Shown: positions 42,101-52,033 of the stretch, in pieces | Numbering within the stretch: the first letter of the stretch is position 1 | Layout: every line of letters begins with the position of its first letter | IMG/VR virus record: IMGVR_UViG_3300031603_000001 | Coordinates: 1-64,000 of that record | Reading direction: 5' to 3' (one strand) | Length of the DNA stretch: 64,000 nt | Source of the DNA: a virus | Notes under the pieces: model-generated | The model's database searches: none | What the model was told of the DNA's origin: nothing | What the model saw: the letters and a program-made list of their open reading frames with translations, nothing else | Program-made: the position numbers and the translations under genes

Positions 42101-43247
42101 GAACTTGGCTGACGAAACAGGGGATTCTAATTATCAAGCGTACAGACCGGTAGTTGAACATCACATGGCCACCAGTCACACCAACATTATGCAGAATGAA
42201 ATCATTGCAACAGCAGAGCCTATTAGCAATAAAGTTACAGTGTATTACCCAGAATCAAATGCATTGTCTGATATTAAATTAAGCCCAAGTGAGTGGCCTA
42301 AAGACGCAGACCATAGACGCTCGTCAGTACTATCTTATGAGATAGATAACAATTACATTAGAGAGTACGTTAGCTTCCAGCGTAACGCTTCCGAAGATAT
42401 AAACGTATCCTTTACAGCATTAACAGAGAACCAAACCGGAGATGCGAGAAACGCTTTACCTATAGCTCAGCGTTTGGCGGACACCATCTTGTTAAATCAA
42501 GTAAAGCCTATGTATCAAGGCAATCTCGTACTCACAGGAGACCCCACCATTAAACCATGGCACGTGGTACACATTGTTGACATGGTTAATCAAATGGATG
42601 GGGTGATAGAGGTAGAGCAAGTTGTACACAATTATGACGCACACACAGGCTTCACTACCACCATAACTCCTAATTTGTACTGTACGCTTCGTAGCAACAA
42701 AGCTATGATTGATACCCAACTTATGAACTACCATGCACAAGCCTCATCCTTTATTAGATGGACACAATCAATAGTGAAAGGTGCGTGGACAGGCCTAAAC
42801 GTAGCGGGTGCCGGCTTCAGTGCTGCAGGAGTTTACGGAGCAGTGACCTCTGCGGGGTCAACCGCAGCCACAGCCGCAGCTACAGGAACAGCTGCAGCCA
42901 CAGGAGCAGTAGGTATCCAAGCCGGAGCCGCTGCTGCAGGGGGCGCAGTGTTCTGGCCAGTAGTTGTAGCAGCACTTGCTATAGGTTCAGCAACTTTCTG
43001 GGATAAATATCAAACAATGAAAATTACCCAATACGTTAACTCTACATTATTACACCATGGTAATGCTCCAATAGTAATGGCGTACCTCCACTACAGGAAC
43101 CGCCCGTACATAGCAGGGTTAGAAGGGGTAACCTCATTGAATAAAGATTTAGCAACAATCGTCTATGACAAACTAGACAAAGACCCAACCAATGCCGACG
43201 TACGAATGGGAGCACTGGGGCAGGTCGATAACCTAACCGGGAACTAA
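39150..43247 (+). CDS. Baseplate hub protein, late-control-D / gp27-like
   Basis: 1365 residues. Residues about 370-530 have the hub pattern: DAVQSITVVESKHAASSTAILKLSN, then SGTKIMIRMGYGPDY, PVSFLGTITEVVPGPVLEIQAQSFGAELL, as in gpD/gp27 proteins that form the trimeric platform under the tube. A second part (about 1090-1190) ends in WHVVHIVDMVNQMDGVIEVEQVVH and resembles the distal hub domain. Residues about 1216-1282 are an Ala/Gly/Thr-rich hydrophobic stretch with a strong membrane-like segment (WPVVVAALAIGSATFW), unusual for a hub. A short His-His-x3-Glu-Cys-x-Cys cluster is near residue 770. Function as central hub is fairly secure; the hydrophobic tail could enter the host membrane. Confidence 0.68.
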   Translation: MVDIQPRYQNPATEGDGANPATAPPQRTWLNNFNTEDYTSWLKEVADSVRNNYPDFDFREDVVATYKSGGTPIDSHKLLHPAWYLASRSYTGPLDQVKTYLNKLRLYYQGTIGALFSTSAAAALHDRKDVLRKWLADEAGKGLQDEFHALLATGLKAGKSIVTESPFARGTTPVDYFNPNVFDSIDTILDDEHPFNKSGDGIAGEIDVTLTTSQLFNITLAYKLETYYAVQAVLASSLNVGSVSITVAGTNATLHTSDNLYKAIPDYKALFTLINNLSSNPANQATTIASLESITATTDSKNALNTPLGSVLRDLHLEITDLCTNGTMEAAIQPLGFLDIDAATLNVELDKQLALMKNNDWEDNFIKAFPTYRLFIIEEDTNQLRLFDDFYSYDAVQSITVVESKHAASSTAILKLSNVTGRLSTAGIEEFLYDHDNPAPLSSIQLRSGTKIMIRMGYGPDYRNLPVSFLGTITEVVPGPVLEIQAQSFGAELLHEFTTELEGTADAHDSMGQVVMTVLDQTPGLKHFGRWQLQQNQLDEKTTSGKTLSDAYKVANFAYLTGMLIQDFNLGALDMIGINPSQSGGLVAAADFINAWQQNTNAHAMLLNFGNDLYQNIYVNNKNPRLYGFLRFVSQLEVDGGGKLNWYIDNQSTWSALWELATHHGDYIVRPLIYNEGMSLFSGNQVRNTLYFGPREGTYKAFDTPYHLKSDDEISEGFATLYRGYTDAERADLPAQAAINAYKPGTTANALFTDKSYPHTYIQIPGKGKHHDPECTCLLPGPSNPLPSEVEAMTLIAKLTKGNLADAEIHRIRDLNRVQNDVFSLPRAIGSGVAESIDLLLGRPSELEYEGNMIFEIMKGYAPKLAEFGKAHLESMMDVEQGRATATTIDTPLDLFVAATPIGNLNMFMHIIAGGNPGRFTQGSHPTVGYILENQVEVAFETKEAYLEQWYTALRQDIPLIIANSTALGITPSLSEHPGLSHLKNLADETGDSNYQAYRPVVEHHMATSHTNIMQNEIIATAEPISNKVTVYYPESNALSDIKLSPSEWPKDADHRRSSVLSYEIDNNYIREYVSFQRNASEDINVSFTALTENQTGDARNALPIAQRLADTILLNQVKPMYQGNLVLTGDPTIKPWHVVHIVDMVNQMDGVIEVEQVVHNYDAHTGFTTTITPNLYCTLRSNKAMIDTQLMNYHAQASSFIRWTQSIVKGAWTGLNVAGAGFSAAGVYGAVTSAGSTAATAAATGTAAATGAVGIQAGAAAAGGAVFWPVVVAALAIGSATFWDKYQTMKITQYVNSTLLHHGNAPIVMAYLHYRNRPYIAGLEGVTSLNKDLATIVYDKLDKDPTNADVRMGALGQVDNLTGN

Positions 43248-43248
43248 G

Positions 43249-44547
43249 ATGGCAGATACTCAATTCCAAGAAGTGCTAGCACGTGTAAAGGTAGTAAGAC
43301 CTGATGGTATAATGGTCGACACACAACGTACTCATTGCTGGGGCATTGTAAAAATGAGAGGCAAAGACGATATTAACCCACGTGGTTCATATTATATAGT
43401 ACCGTTCTTTCCAAGGAAGATTAATGACCTGACTAAAAGGATTCAGTCAGGGCAGGATATACTACTTGATATTACCGTAGCACTGCCTCACATAGTATTA
43501 CACAGTGGTCTCAAAAAGAACGAAGTCTACGCAACTGAACGTTCAGAACTAGACTCACGTATAGCAAAGCTAGAGACTAACGCAGACGCATCACGTAAAG
43601 CTATTGAAAAGCTTTATGAGGAGAACTCACGGTTCTCAGGACATAGCTGGGACGTAGTAGCAGAGCGTGTAGAGGACTTCCAGAAGTCTATAGAAAAGGA
43701 TGAAGCAGAGCTTGAAGCCTTGACTAAAGAATCAGGATTCTTAGATACACCAGAGCGCGTATTAAGTCACGCTAAGTACATTGTAACACAAGTAGTATGG
43801 GAGTTGAAAGAAGCGGAAGCCCGCTTAGCGGCCGTACCCTTAGGTTCCCCTGACTACGTGTTCAAAGATCACCAAAATAGGATACTTATACTCCAAAGTA
43901 AATTACTGGAAGTACAACAGGATGTATTCCTAGCAGATAACACACTGGTTGATCAGCCAGTGGAGCCTACACTATTGTACACAGATCCCTTCGCAAAATT
44001 AACTACAGCAGAAGTAATAGCTCTGATTACCAAAGCAGTACTAGCAGACACTGTGACCAAGCACACTGTCAACCATAAGCCCCAAGGGTTTGTAGTCACG
44101 TTAGAAGACAGAGTGTTTAACGTTAACCAAACTGGTAATGTATTTAAGCACGATACGTCAACGACAGACATAACAGTACTTGATAGCCTCGGAGACGGTA
44201 AAATCATCACAGGCGATGAAGCCCTATCCATGGCGCCTAAAGGAATTCGCACCGCAGCCGGTGCATGGGACCATAAAGGCGTAGCCTACACCATTCGAGA
44301 TGACGGGTTTATTGTCATGGATGGTATACAAGAGATAAAGACTACTGCCTCACAAACCAAGGGTATTGTAGACGAGAACAGTCTTAGCCCTTTCTTCCCA
44401 GAGACAATAGTTACCTGGCCAGCAGCAATGAAATGGCTTCCGGCATTGGATTTTATCATCATGATTGGATGGAAACTAGCACAGTTTACTATGATAATCA
44501 CAAACCTATTAGATCAATTAGATCAAGCTAACAAAGAACGAGGATAA
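43249..44547 (+). CDS. Baseplate protein, possibly spike-associated, unknown family
   Basis: 432 residues, one base after the hub gene. The N-terminal 85 residues are beta (RVKVVRPDGIMV ... YYIVPFFP ... ILLDITVAL), compatible with an OB-like domain. Residues about 100-240 form a charged coiled coil (ELDSRIAKLETNADAS; KSIEKDEAELEALT). The C-terminal half has small beta units (HKPQGFVVTLEDRVFNV; GVAYTIRDDGFIVMDG) and ends in a hydrophobic helix region. Position between hub and gp25-like genes is where many phages place the spike. No catalytic motif is seen. Spike or baseplate wedge are both possible. Confidence 0.4.
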   Translation: MADTQFQEVLARVKVVRPDGIMVDTQRTHCWGIVKMRGKDDINPRGSYYIVPFFPRKINDLTKRIQSGQDILLDITVALPHIVLHSGLKKNEVYATERSELDSRIAKLETNADASRKAIEKLYEENSRFSGHSWDVVAERVEDFQKSIEKDEAELEALTKESGFLDTPERVLSHAKYIVTQVVWELKEAEARLAAVPLGSPDYVFKDHQNRILILQSKLLEVQQDVFLADNTLVDQPVEPTLLYTDPFAKLTTAEVIALITKAVLADTVTKHTVNHKPQGFVVTLEDRVFNVNQTGNVFKHDTSTTDITVLDSLGDGKIITGDEALSMAPKGIRTAAGAWDHKGVAYTIRDDGFIVMDGIQEIKTTASQTKGIVDENSLSPFFPETIVTWPAAMKWLPALDFIIMIGWKLAQFTMIITNLLDQLDQANKERG

Positions 44548-44549
44548 AC

Positions 44550-44993
44550 ATGCAGACAATGCTTTGGACAGCAGACGGAGACCTAGCACGTGGCTCAGCT
44601 GATGAGATCATCTCAGGCTCTGGACCAACAGCATTAACAAATCACATCTACTTTCTCTTAAGGCAGGCAGCAGCTGGGTTATCTTCTGGATTTAATATCC
44701 TTAAGTATGTAGGCAAGACTCCTACTCCGGTACGCTTAGGTGAACTACGCACAGAGCTAAGCACCTTCCTAAATGCAAACTTAAATATGCCTGAACCTGT
44801 ATCAATAGTAGTGAATAAGCTTGATAAAGCTATAATAACCATTGCTATATACTCAACTCGTACAGGATCAACCTCTACATCCTCAAGCTTCTCGTATAAA
44901 AACGGAAGCTGGAATATAGACACCCCTATACTATTAAATACGAATCCGGCCGAAGAGCCAGACAACATTCCTAATACACTATTGGATAGATAA
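44550..44993 (+). CDS. Baseplate wedge protein, gp25-like candidate
   Basis: 147 residues. Size, position directly before the baseplate J gene, and the order helix (SGFNILKYVG), PVRLGELRTELSTFLNANLNM, then paired strands (SIVVNKLDKAIITIAIYS) fit the gp25/gpW group. These nucleate sheath assembly on the baseplate. The classical EPR motif of gp25 is not evident, so the assignment rests on synteny and secondary-structure order. Confidence 0.45.
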   Translation: MQTMLWTADGDLARGSADEIISGSGPTALTNHIYFLLRQAAAGLSSGFNILKYVGKTPTPVRLGELRTELSTFLNANLNMPEPVSIVVNKLDKAIITIAIYSTRTGSTSTSSSFSYKNGSWNIDTPILLNTNPAEEPDNIPNTLLDR

Positions 44994-44995
44994 CC

Positions 44996-46138
44996 ATGAT
45001 ACCATCAATACAAACCCTAAAAGACCGCATAATTATACAGTTTCAAAATGGAGGGTTCCCCAAAGCAGGAGAACCTAACACTCCTGAAACTATGCTAGTT
45101 GATATGCTAGCACAGCAACAATATGAAGGGTATGTACAGCTGGACAGGCAGCTTATGAAAGCTGACCCAAGCAACGCGGTAGGCATCCAGTTAGATGAAG
45201 CAGGCGAATTTCGTGGCATACCTCGTCGTACGGCACAAGTGGCCATCGACATAACCCGCAGTAACGTATACTTCTTCCTAACTGATGGAGCTACAGTGCC
45301 TTTGACAGTTGGTAGAAACACCAATATTGCCACAGAGAAGGGCATCACATACTTAACCACTGAGCCTATTACCATTACAGCATCTGGCTACGAAAGCAGA
45401 CAATACGTAAGTGTACGTGCCGCAGGAGAAGGCCCTAACTACAACATCCAGGGCGGAGAACTCACCACACACGGTGTAGCCAATGCTCAGCTAAGAGTTA
45501 ACAACTTCCTACCTATCGAGACCGGCGCATCTACTGAGACAGACGAAGAGTATAGACCACGTGTACTGCAGAGTGACGCAATCGTCCGCGGAGGAAACTA
45601 CCCCGCACTAGAAGCACAGCTTCGTAGTATTCCAAATGTAGCTGATCTACGTATAATACCATTAAAATATGGTATAGGAACAGTGGGTATTTTCGTTGAA
45701 AGTACCAACCCTATAACAGGTCCGGCTCTACTAGCACAAGTGCAAGCAGAAGCGGAAGTAGCAGTGGACGCAGGTACACGCATCTTCGTTGAGTGGCCAG
45801 AACATTTATTCTTTCAAGCAGAGCCTGAGCTCGTACTGCAAGCCGGAACAACACTGGCTGGTGTACAGGCCCAAGTCAAAACTACCATGGTATCTTATAT
45901 CAATGGCTTAAAGCGTGGGGAAACTTTAGTATACAAAGCTCTTGAATCTCAAATCATTCAAGTTTCCGGAGTACTAGATGTGAGCTTCCGCTCAATACAA
46001 CGTGGAGTATACGACTTAGGTAAGCAGGACGTAACATACCTACAAGATATAAGCCCATCAAACCTACCAGCATCTTCTTTACAGAAGTGGGTAACAAGCG
46101 CAGAGCGTCTCACGGTCTGTGTAGCAGGGACTAACTAA
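44996..46138 (+). CDS. Baseplate J-like protein (wedge, gp6/gpJ family)
   Basis: 380 residues, close to P2 gpJ and related proteins (300-390). The N-terminus has the usual helical opening (TLKDRIIIQFQNGG) and ADPSNAVGIQLDEAGEFRGI. The middle beta part has VPLTVGRNTNIATEKGITYLT, then TITASGYESRQYVSVRAAGEG, and a conserved TETDEEYRPRVLQSD followed by GGNYPALEAQLRSIPNVADLRI. These are hallmarks of baseplate J. The protein forms the wedge ring that reorganises on contraction. Two bases separate it from the previous gene. One of the surer baseplate calls here. Confidence 0.85.
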   Translation: MIPSIQTLKDRIIIQFQNGGFPKAGEPNTPETMLVDMLAQQQYEGYVQLDRQLMKADPSNAVGIQLDEAGEFRGIPRRTAQVAIDITRSNVYFFLTDGATVPLTVGRNTNIATEKGITYLTTEPITITASGYESRQYVSVRAAGEGPNYNIQGGELTTHGVANAQLRVNNFLPIETGASTETDEEYRPRVLQSDAIVRGGNYPALEAQLRSIPNVADLRIIPLKYGIGTVGIFVESTNPITGPALLAQVQAEAEVAVDAGTRIFVEWPEHLFFQAEPELVLQAGTTLAGVQAQVKTTMVSYINGLKRGETLVYKALESQIIQVSGVLDVSFRSIQRGVYDLGKQDVTYLQDISPSNLPASSLQKWVTSAERLTVCVAGTN

Positions 46139-46140
46139 TC

Positions 46141-49100
46141 ATGCCAGGACGTGGAGTATACGCAGCAGCTAACGCCGCCAAACGAACGAATACATGGGGC
46201 CTTCTTACAGAAGATTCTATTCTTGTACAACCGTCGCGTATACTAGGGCAAGAGGCTGAAGCATTTGGCCACGTAGCAGACGCACAAATAAGTGCAGCCT
46301 ACAGTCACTTAACACGTCCCTATACAGCACGTGCGTGGTACAAATACCCGGCAGATGGGGTAAATGGGGCGTCTTACAATAGTGGAGTACAGTTAACTGG
46401 AGACGGCAAGACTCTACGAGAGACCACCACCTTACTTGACTTTAAAGAAGCGCCTCCAACATCGTACGAACATACAGCTGATTGGGTTGAAGCATTAGAT
46501 CTGTCGGCACTGACAGGGTTATCTATACTTGACTTCCACTACGTACGTAATTTACAAACTGCATTAACGGATGAAGGACAGGACGCAATAGTACTGCTAG
46601 CGGCAGGAACAGGCACCCTTGACCCTGCCTATCATATTTATTATGAAGATGGAACAACACATAATATACGCATACCATCAAGACGTAATAATTTTGAATC
46701 ATTAGGGTCTGACGAGAGGGTAAACGAAGTGGACTTTTCCTATACCCCTATACGTACACTCGACCCACGAATTGATAACGCTAAACTACTTGACCTATTT
46801 AGAAGTGATTCACACGAGTCCTACGACCAAAGTATTGCCCAATTCACGTCAGCAGAACTGCCTGTACCCGGGGCTATAACAGGCGAAGTTGTTAAACTAT
46901 CAGAAGTAGTGCACATAGATGACGGATTTCCTACAGGCACTTCAAACCCACTTGGAGGCATAGCAGATTGGTCATGGTCAGACGAAGGCTCTAATCCACC
47001 TGGCTACTTCTTTGTGGCAGGAGGCAGAGCTGTCTATAGAGAAACTATAAACCAGCCCACAATTGTTTACATGTATCACGACGATCCAATCGCCGCAGTG
47101 ACAGGCGTTCCTATAACAATAGACTTCGATTTACAAGGCGAACAATTAGCAGACCAGAATCCTAGTACATCAAACGAACCACGTATTGAGATGTACTTTG
47201 CCACAGAACTTCCTACGCCCACAGTCCCTACAGCCTTACTGGCAACAGTAGAGGAGACTACTAGCGAAGGTTATGATAGTTGGGTAGCAAACAAGTTTAC
47301 TATCGTTAACAATGCAGACACCCACTACACGGTTACGTTTACACCAACAGAGACGTCTGAATGCTACTTGATATTTAGAATGACAAAGACGATATCCAAT
47401 ATCAGCGCTAACGTTACTATGTTCTTAGATGACATATTAGTTAATGCTATCATACCACCAGTACCGTCCATAGTGACAGTACCTTCTACTGCATTCACTT
47501 TTAATACAATTACAATACCTGGAGCAGGTCGTTTAGAAAACGAACATTGCTGGGTAGATTCCACCGCATTACTTCATGTTAAATTTGATACAACAGAATT
47601 AACAGCTCAGTTGACTTCCACTTCTATATCATATAACGTAACAGCAACGTACGATGGCATTACCTTATCTTTATATGTAAACGGAGTACTACGCAACGCA
47701 ACGGCCTATGTATCATCCGGTGACCTTGATCTAACTAGCATTGCACAATGGGGCTCTACATCAGGAATCGTTGGCCCAACTTCTTATTGGAATAAAGCAT
47801 GGACACCCGCAGAAGTATTATTCACTAATGCATACCCGGGAATACTACCAATACATAGCCTAGGGTCGCAGCTTACTGAATCAGATATATTAGCTAACTT
47901 CACGTTCCAAGAACGAAGTGGCCAAACACTACATGACGTGGCTACAGGGACAAACAACATTGATTTAAGCAACTGGACATTTACATGGACTGAGTCAGAC
48001 TTGCTGCCTAGTTTTGCCAACTACAGTTACATTAAACATGGACTTGGTGTGTACGCCGCACAAGTAATACCGCTACCTGATATATTACAAGACACAATGA
48101 CAGTAGAAGTTAACTTCAGCGGAGTAGCAGCTAACGGTACTATACTTCACCTATACGGTGACGCCGATAATGAGCTCAAATTAATATCTAGTACAGCCGG
48201 GGCCAATATGCACTTGTCACATAAAGCGGACGGTACTACAGTAGTCACACCCGTACTTGGAGTTACCGCAGGTACTGCATACACTGCTCGGATACGTAAA
48301 GCCGCAGGCACGTTATATCTTACCATAGGTGTCGCTACTAGATCTAATGCAGTAGGAAACTTCAGAGCATCAGCCGCAGAAATCCACTATGGTGCCGATA
48401 AGACCGGCGCCGACAGTGTAAGCGGGGAGCACAGCATCAACCTAGTGGCCATAGCACCAGGGATTAACTGGACTAAGCCCATTAAGGACGATGCTAGCAA
48501 GCGGCCGGCTGCTTTCACACAGCAATGGGCTAATGATGTGTACAAGGGAGAGTTACGTAACCTTGTTAACAACTCATACCACCTAACGGTTGCCTCCCAA
48601 GATGCTTTCTCCTACATACCTGCAGTGAATACAGGCTACTGGACATACGCAGTTCCTATCACAAATAGTCCAGCGGCCTTCTACCACACTCCATATTTAA
48701 TAGACGGAGACCTGTTCCCTGTATACCCAGGTAACGTATGGGCAATGCAGTATGATTACCTTCCAGTAAAATCACCTGCAGCATTCTCTCCTAAAAGAAG
48801 TGGCCACGGTTACCGGCAGAAGACCGGCGACGTCTTTGAAAACGTCACTACAATTCTTAACACAGCCGACGGTAACACAGCTAAGTTGTATTACCGACAA
48901 CTGTCCCGCTTACGTATTGAAATAGAAGATCCCCGTATTCAAACAGGAACACAGTGTGTTATAGAAATAGAAGGTACCAAAGTAAGCACAGTAGAATGGA
49001 CAGACTCTTCTGCAGACTTCACTGATAAAATAGTAGATGCTAATCTATCTAAGCTAACAGCAGATATGGTTAAAGTATACAAAGCCTCTGCCCCTGTAGA

Positions 49101-49878
49101 AGCTACTGTTACAGTTGATGATAAATCGATACATATCACTGCTATTGATGATGGAGTACTTTCAGTAGTGATAAGCTACAGATCCACATCAGCGGCCACT
49201 AAGACAGCAGTCCGAGCTGATGGAAGCTTCGCAGTTATACAATTAGCAGCGGCCGACTACAGCGCATACCCATCTTCCCGTGGAGTAACAGTTACCGGCG
49301 TAACCTTAGAAACAGCATTCACGTACTCCATGCCAACATCTAGTCCGCAGGAGCATTACATAGATGAAGCCTTTAGTAATGTATACGGACAGGTTGGCAC
49401 AAATGGTACTGACACACATCTGGTATTCATGCATGCGCCAGATGGCGAAGTAGCCTACACACGTATTCACATTGAAGACACCCCAATTAGTACACGATAT
49501 TTTTACCACCATTGGGCTATACTTAGTAGCAACAACAGCATAGCCTGTTACTCAGCAAGTAACCCTGGTAAAAGGAAATGGAGCTACGCGCTTCCGGTAA
49601 GACCTACTGCCAGTTATGTTCCTCATTCATTTGAGTTTACTCCACAAAATGATATGTATGTACTTTACAGTGATGGTACCGATTTTGAACTTAAAAGCTT
49701 TACCCCTAGATACGACTATGCAATAGTCTTTCAAGAACCAGATACCGACGACACGGATAAGATTAAGCTGACTATATTCACACGTTACGAATACGCTCAG
49801 TTACAAATCGACTTAGATGGTACACCTGAGACAACTAAAGGGTACCTACTATACGCAGAAGGCCCTGAACTAATATGA
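46141..49878 (+). CDS. Large baseplate/fibre-network protein with LamG-like domain
   Basis: 1245 residues, starting two bases after the baseplate J stop. The N-terminal 250 residues (SRILGQEAEAFGHVADAQISA; DYSYTP-like RTLDPRID) may attach to the wedge. Residues about 250-420 form a beta sandwich. Residues about 440-560 resemble a concanavalin/LamG fold (HCWVDSTALLHVKFD; TYDGITLSLYVNGVL; GSTSGIVGPTSYWNKAWTP), usually carbohydrate-binding. A second such unit is likely at 640-760 (TVEVNFSGVAANGTILHL; YTARIRKAAGTLYLTIG). The C-terminal part is beta-rich. Probably a host-surface contact protein on the baseplate rim. Family not recognised as a whole. Overlaps the next ATG by 4 bp. Confidence 0.5.
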   Translation: MPGRGVYAAANAAKRTNTWGLLTEDSILVQPSRILGQEAEAFGHVADAQISAAYSHLTRPYTARAWYKYPADGVNGASYNSGVQLTGDGKTLRETTTLLDFKEAPPTSYEHTADWVEALDLSALTGLSILDFHYVRNLQTALTDEGQDAIVLLAAGTGTLDPAYHIYYEDGTTHNIRIPSRRNNFESLGSDERVNEVDFSYTPIRTLDPRIDNAKLLDLFRSDSHESYDQSIAQFTSAELPVPGAITGEVVKLSEVVHIDDGFPTGTSNPLGGIADWSWSDEGSNPPGYFFVAGGRAVYRETINQPTIVYMYHDDPIAAVTGVPITIDFDLQGEQLADQNPSTSNEPRIEMYFATELPTPTVPTALLATVEETTSEGYDSWVANKFTIVNNADTHYTVTFTPTETSECYLIFRMTKTISNISANVTMFLDDILVNAIIPPVPSIVTVPSTAFTFNTITIPGAGRLENEHCWVDSTALLHVKFDTTELTAQLTSTSISYNVTATYDGITLSLYVNGVLRNATAYVSSGDLDLTSIAQWGSTSGIVGPTSYWNKAWTPAEVLFTNAYPGILPIHSLGSQLTESDILANFTFQERSGQTLHDVATGTNNIDLSNWTFTWTESDLLPSFANYSYIKHGLGVYAAQVIPLPDILQDTMTVEVNFSGVAANGTILHLYGDADNELKLISSTAGANMHLSHKADGTTVVTPVLGVTAGTAYTARIRKAAGTLYLTIGVATRSNAVGNFRASAAEIHYGADKTGADSVSGEHSINLVAIAPGINWTKPIKDDASKRPAAFTQQWANDVYKGELRNLVNNSYHLTVASQDAFSYIPAVNTGYWTYAVPITNSPAAFYHTPYLIDGDLFPVYPGNVWAMQYDYLPVKSPAAFSPKRSGHGYRQKTGDVFENVTTILNTADGNTAKLYYRQLSRLRIEIEDPRIQTGTQCVIEIEGTKVSTVEWTDSSADFTDKIVDANLSKLTADMVKVYKASAPVEATVTVDDKSIHITAIDDGVLSVVISYRSTSAATKTAVRADGSFAVIQLAAADYSAYPSSRGVTVTGVTLETAFTYSMPTSSPQEHYIDEAFSNVYGQVGTNGTDTHLVFMHAPDGEVAYTRIHIEDTPISTRYFYHHWAILSSNNSIACYSASNPGKRKWSYALPVRPTASYVPHSFEFTPQNDMYVLYSDGTDFELKSFTPRYDYAIVFQEPDTDDTDKIKLTIFTRYEYAQLQIDLDGTPETTKGYLLYAEGPELI

Positions 49879-52016
49879 CAATTATAACCATACCAAAAGC
49901 GAATGCGGAAACATATACCAATGCAAAACTAGGACTGAACATTGAACAGTTCACTAAAGGCATACCTGAGCCAGTAACTTCTGTCTACTCCGTAATGGAG
50001 CTGAGTGATATACTCACACGTATGACTTCCGGCAGAACAGATGCTACCATACAGGGACTGGTCAATTCCTTTGCAGCCTTATTTAACACAACGTTATATC
50101 GTGCCAATGAAACCCGTGGAGTTGTCATACAATACCCCGCTGATCGTTTCTTTAGATTAAAGAAGTTTAACCCAGCAGTTCCTGGCACCCACTTGGTTGG
50201 TACCCACCTATACAACTTTGATTCAAACGGTAATTTTGTAGTACCAGCCGTTCCTCTTATCCCCTCTGGAGCATATGGTGATACAACATTTATCTATGGC
50301 CAACCGGATAAGCGAATAACAAATGAGACTGTAAAGTTCTCAATGTACATGGACGGCGATACCACTAAATCTATAGATTACACCCTTAACACAGTACCAG
50401 GTAAAGAAGATCCAACCCTGGACCAAATAGCAATCTACTCACTCAACGACCCGGAGACAGTACGTGACATATTCCTCAGACTACCAGAGTCGGCACAGAT
50501 ATATGATCATATAATGTCCGCAGGAGGGTACGGTTTTACTTGGGGAAGATTCAAGTGGGATACACATCGCTGGGATAATCCTAAGCCAGGTGGGTTATAC
50601 CCGTCTAAGTTTGACAGTGTGTCCGCAGAGATAGAAGCTACCGCAGGTCTTCCTACCAAACACCACAATGGTGTACTTAATGTGTACAAAGATCTTGTAA
50701 TACAAGATACGCTATCTGCAGAAGACTCAATACAAGTAACAGCGGGTTACTTATTATGGGGTGGTATTAAAATATACTTAGCAGGTTACTGTAACTTCTT
50801 ACCGGACACATCAGTGGATCCAGTTAACTTAGCTGACGCAGTTACAGCTGCAGCGGACGACGATTATACAGAGACTCTGGTCATAGATCCTGGCACTCGC
50901 AACCTTATGGCCCCTACAACTGTCATCACAGATACACCTTTATCGCTGTACACAGATGACTCCGCGGCCTTACCTGTAGAAACAGTATTAGCAGCGGCCA
51001 CAGCAGGAACGTCACCGTGGACATTTGTAGCAGTTGAACAACTCTACCCGTCATTAACTTATGGAGTTGAGAAATACTCAGCCCTTGATTCAATAATAGA
51101 TAACGGACTAGGCGCTACTGTGACAATAACTATAGCAACCAATACCGTAAATGTTACAACAGGAATGACTAAGCCAGTGGCCGGAGAGTACATAAAAGTG
51201 TACGCAGAGTCACATGCAGTGAACTCTGGCCTGTCCCTTGATGCAGCTTTGGCTGGAGGATACTACCCTATTTTCCAACACCCTTGGAAACTTCAGGGAC
51301 TAAACTCTGTTATAGATTTTGATCCTAATGCACTTGATTTTATAGCACCAGATGGAACTAGCCTCTCACGAGTAGTTCTTCCTAAACAAATAGAAGAAGT
51401 AGAAGACCCAGGCAGTCTACTAGACTCGTATCTAGATGATCTTAATACAGAGATGGCTTCATGGCCACTAGGTTCATACGATCCAGACACAGGGGCAACC
51501 GCAGGTAAGCTGTGCTACACAGAGACTGAAGATGAAGACGGCATCGTCACCCTTAAGCTACGACACTCGGAGCTAGAGTCATACAGCGCTGACGAAGTTA
51601 CTTGGGTATATGATCAGAAGGAAGACGGGTTATTAAGTACAGGCATTCCAAAAGACAGTCAGAAGTACGACCTTGGCCATACTATACTATCCTTTGAAGA
51701 TGTAGGTACTCTAGCTACAGCGGTAGTAGAAGCATCTTCCCCCGTCTCTGCCGCTACACAAGTTATCACATTAGTAATTAAACCAATTGATTCACGTGGA
51801 AACCGTATGTCTGGAGTAGACTTTAAGGTCTCGGGCATTACTGGTGTAGATACCACAGCAGTACATCATTCCCGCCTCGACGGACTTTTATTTATACCCC
51901 TCACTGTACAAGCCTTTACCAGTGGAAAGCAGACTATAGCACCCGTCTTAACACATTATGTAGGCGATGATATACAGACTGCCATAACATTGAGTATAGC
52001 GCTCTACGAAGCCTAA
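49875..52016 (+). CDS. Baseplate-associated structural protein, unknown family
   Basis: 713 residues; ATGA overlap with the previous gene. The N-terminal 100 residues are helical, followed by beta and loop sequence rich in aromatic residues (GYGFTWGRFKWDTHRWDN near 220). The central region has acidic Thr/Ala-rich strands. The last 110 residues (SPVSAATQVITLVIKPIDSRG ... ITGVDTTAVHHS) form an Ig-like unit. No enzymatic motif. Placement after the LamG-like protein suggests part of the outer baseplate. I cannot name the family. Confidence 0.45.
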   Translation: MTIITIPKANAETYTNAKLGLNIEQFTKGIPEPVTSVYSVMELSDILTRMTSGRTDATIQGLVNSFAALFNTTLYRANETRGVVIQYPADRFFRLKKFNPAVPGTHLVGTHLYNFDSNGNFVVPAVPLIPSGAYGDTTFIYGQPDKRITNETVKFSMYMDGDTTKSIDYTLNTVPGKEDPTLDQIAIYSLNDPETVRDIFLRLPESAQIYDHIMSAGGYGFTWGRFKWDTHRWDNPKPGGLYPSKFDSVSAEIEATAGLPTKHHNGVLNVYKDLVIQDTLSAEDSIQVTAGYLLWGGIKIYLAGYCNFLPDTSVDPVNLADAVTAAADDDYTETLVIDPGTRNLMAPTTVITDTPLSLYTDDSAALPVETVLAAATAGTSPWTFVAVEQLYPSLTYGVEKYSALDSIIDNGLGATVTITIATNTVNVTTGMTKPVAGEYIKVYAESHAVNSGLSLDAALAGGYYPIFQHPWKLQGLNSVIDFDPNALDFIAPDGTSLSRVVLPKQIEEVEDPGSLLDSYLDDLNTEMASWPLGSYDPDTGATAGKLCYTETEDEDGIVTLKLRHSELESYSADEVTWVYDQKEDGLLSTGIPKDSQKYDLGHTILSFEDVGTLATAVVEASSPVSAATQVITLVIKPIDSRGNRMSGVDFKVSGITGVDTTAVHHSRLDGLLFIPLTVQAFTSGKQTIAPVLTHYVGDDIQTAITLSIALYEA

Positions 52017-52033
52017 CACACAAGGATTTAACA

